Source: G963691885 sp963691885
GTDB taxonomy: Bacteria > Pseudomonadota > Alphaproteobacteria > UBA8366 > Aestuariispiraceae
Assembly (NCBI GenBank): GCA_963691885.1
Contig: OY829843.1
Location: 3,348,001-3,412,000 of the forward strand
Length of the DNA stretch: 64,000 nt
Reading direction: 5' to 3'
Below are positions 62,541-64,000 of this stretch, one piece after another (position 1 is the stretch's first letter; each line of letters starts with the position of its first letter). Made by a program: the position numbers and the translations under genes. Below the pieces are notes generated by a model. The model made no database searches. It was given only the letters and a program-made list of their open reading frames with translations, and was not told the origin of the DNA.

Positions 62541-63700
62541 TGCCAGACAGTTTGGAAAATCCGCACAGCAACCAGATACTGGACGCGATCGACAAGTTCC
62601 TGGAAAGAGACGTCTCACCCCATGTCCGTGAGCTGGAGGCAAGTGACACATACCCCCAAGAGATCGCGGACAAGCTGGCTCAGATGGGCATGTTCGGGGC
62701 GACGATCGGTGAGGCCCATGGCGGATTGGGACTGGACATCACAACCTATTGTCAGATTGTGGAACGGGTGTCGCGGGTCTGGATGTCAGTTTCGGGATTG
62801 TTCAACTCCCATCTGATTATGGCGGCTGCGGTCGAACGGTTTGGCGGTGATGCGATGAAGGCGGCCTATCTGCCCCGGTTCGCCACTGGCGAGTTGCGCG
62901 GCGGTATCGCGCTGACCGAACCGGATGCTGGTACCGACCTTCAATCCATACGGACCCGCGCCCGGAAAGACGGCGATACCTATGTGATTGATGGGACCAA
63001 GACCTGGATCACAAACTCGGTCGAAGGGGACGTGTTGGCCGTTCTGGTGAAGACGGATCCGGATGCGACGCCACGTCATCGCGGGATGAGCCTGTTACTG
63101 GTGCCGAAAGAGGCGGGATACAAGGCCAGCAAGCTGAAGAAACTTGGCTATAAAGGGATCGATACCGGCGAGGTTCAGTTCGATAATTTGCGGGTTCCAG
63201 CCGAGAACCTGATTGGTGTGGAAGAAGGACACGGCCTGCAGCAGATCCTGGCCGGTCTGGAACTCGGACGGATCAATGTTGCTGCTCGTGGGGTGGGTGT
63301 TGCCCGCGCGGCACTCGAAGAGGCCTTGGCTTATTCAAAGGAACGCAAAACCTTTGGCAAGCCAATCTGCGAACATCAGGCGATTCAGATCAAGCTGGCG
63401 GATATGGCAACCCGTGTCCAGGCGGCCCGGAAACTTGTTGAGGACGCTGCTGAAATATACGACCGTGGGGATCGCTGCGATATGGAAGCCGGGATGGCAA
63501 AACTGTTTGCGACCGAGGCGGCACTTGAAAATGCAACAGAGGCCATGCGCATTCACGGGGCCTATGGTTATTCCCCCGAATACAATATCGAACGCTACTA
63601 TCGCGATGCACCGCTTCTCTGTATCGGGGAAGGCACCAATGAGCTGCAGCGCCTGATTATTGCAAAGCAGCTGATTGCTGAGGGCGAGGGGGGGAGATGA
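62540..63700 (+). CDS. Acyl-CoA dehydrogenase
   Basis: 386 residues, standard length. FAD and substrate motifs: GGIALTEPDAGTDLQSIRTR (about residue 120), TWITNSVEGDVLAV, ERKTFGKPICEHQAIQIKLA (about 270) and IHGAYGYSPEYNIERYYRDA followed by IGEGTNELQRLIIAKQL, with the C-terminal Glu as probable catalytic base. It oxidises an acyl-CoA to the 2-enoyl-CoA and passes electrons to ETF. Its stop overlaps the CoA-transferase start (ATGA). Confidence 0.95.
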   Translation: MPDSLENPHSNQILDAIDKFLERDVSPHVRELEASDTYPQEIADKLAQMGMFGATIGEAHGGLGLDITTYCQIVERVSRVWMSVSGLFNSHLIMAAAVERFGGDAMKAAYLPRFATGELRGGIALTEPDAGTDLQSIRTRARKDGDTYVIDGTKTWITNSVEGDVLAVLVKTDPDATPRHRGMSLLLVPKEAGYKASKLKKLGYKGIDTGEVQFDNLRVPAENLIGVEEGHGLQQILAGLELGRINVAARGVGVARAALEEALAYSKERKTFGKPICEHQAIQIKLADMATRVQAARKLVEDAAEIYDRGDRCDMEAGMAKLFATEAALENATEAMRIHGAYGYSPEYNIERYYRDAPLLCIGEGTNELQRLIIAKQLIAEGEGGR

Positions 63701-64000
63701 CGGCCGATTCGCCTCTGCCTCTTGCAGGTGTACGGGTCCTGGCGGTTGAGCAATATGGGGCCGGTCCCTTTGGCACCATGTTCCTGGCCGATCAGGGGGC
63801 GGAGGTCATAAAGATTGAGCCACCTGAGGGTGGCGATTTTGCGAGGGAGATCGGGCCTCACTTTTTCTCGGACGGGTCATCCCAGTTTTTTCACGCCTTC
63901 AATCGCAACAAGCGCAGCCTGACACTGGACCTGACCCAGGCTCGCGGGGTGGAGGTCTTTCGCCGCCTTGTGCGCTCGTCCGATGCCGTGGCCTCAAACC
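63697..64000 (+). CDS. CaiB/BaiF type III CoA-transferase, partial (runs off right edge)
   Basis: The first 101 residues are in the window. ATG 63697 overlaps the acyl-CoA dehydrogenase stop, with GGGGAG upstream. The N-terminus is characteristic: PLAGVRVLAVEQYGAGPFGT, ADQGAEVIKIEPPEGGDFAR and FFHAFNRNKRSLTLDL. Type III CoA-transferases move CoA between carboxylic acids via an aspartyl-CoA intermediate; the catalytic Asp lies beyond the edge. It would activate the acid degraded by the preceding enzymes. Confidence 0.93.
   Translation, partial: MTADSPLPLAGVRVLAVEQYGAGPFGTMFLADQGAEVIKIEPPEGGDFAREIGPHFFSDGSSQFFHAFNRNKRSLTLDLTQARGVEVFRRLVRSSDAVASN

Noticed and set aside
1..64000. CRISPR arrays, prophage modules, rRNA genes or complete tRNA genes
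   Set aside because: No regularly spaced repeats, phage structural genes, rRNA sequence or complete tRNA cloverleaf was seen by eye; only the tRNA-Pro remnant was found.

Overview
The window looks like a chromosomal segment of a metabolically versatile, aerobic, probably marine or soil alphaproteobacterium. Pointers are the form I coxMSLDEFG operon with a MHYT-LytTR regulator (coxC), rhizobial-style cobalamin riboswitches, a SahR-like ArsR-methyltransferase regulator, many carbohydrate ABC importers, and a CaiB/MaoC/acyl-CoA dehydrogenase cluster. Species cannot be decided from the sequence alone.

Layout. 1-7.5 kb: the 5' part of a molybdenum hydroxylase large subunit, a metal-dependent amidohydrolase, and a carbohydrate ABC operon (two ATPases and a binding protein) whose first permease is cut off. 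7.5-10.35 kb: a scar with an IS3-family element, the C-terminal piece of a secretin, and a decayed serine hydrolase. 10.4-21.2 kb: amidohydrolase, iron-type alcohol dehydrogenase, then a divergent pair of transcription units, hisI-ribD-aldolase leftward and cysS-thrS-allantoinase-like rightward. A Zur-like palindrome lies between them. I read this as a zinc-starvation paralogue island; the HisI lacks one of the family's zinc cysteines and the allantoinase-like protein lacks one metal histidine.

21.4-25.7 kb: two cobalamin riboswitches on opposite strands point inward at a four-gene cluster: a DUF1289-containing protein converging on a Rieske oxygenase, a ferredoxin-type reductase and a small cysteine-containing protein. 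I have not seen this arrangement characterised, and it is the best candidate for a new system. 26-31.3 kb: frameshifted glutathione transferase, double VOC protein, SahR-like regulator with an operator-like palindrome, a betaine-type homocysteine methyltransferase and an isoaspartyl peptidase/asparaginase. The riboswitches and these methyl-cycle genes together suggest adaptation to vitamin B12 shortage.

31.3-41.2 kb: a gene-free stretch with a tRNA-Pro 3' remnant, then a complete leftward aerobic CO dehydrogenase operon coxC-M-S-L-D-E-F-G with the form I active-site motif AYRCSFR. 41.2-45 kb: an IS3 relic with the same end as the 8.76-kb element, then four orphan, mostly membrane or exported proteins that read as AT-rich. 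45-60.4 kb: sugar utilisation: a ribose-type ABC transporter operon broken by two in-frame stop codons, an SMP-30 lactonase, a FucU/RbsD mutarotase, a complete MalK-type ABC importer, an FGGY kinase, an aldo/keto reductase and an L-fuconolactonase-like amidohydrolase. These fit oxidative catabolism of L-fucose or a similar sugar. 60.6-64 kb: MmgE/PrpD, MaoC, acyl-CoA dehydrogenase and a CaiB/BaiF CoA-transferase running off the right edge, probably for degradation of a branched or unsaturated carboxylic acid.

Gene decay is conspicuous: truncated permease, secretin fragment, serine hydrolase relic, ankyrin frameshift, GST frameshift and two nonsense mutations in one transporter. This suggests a plastic region of the genome; some lesions could also be sequencing errors.
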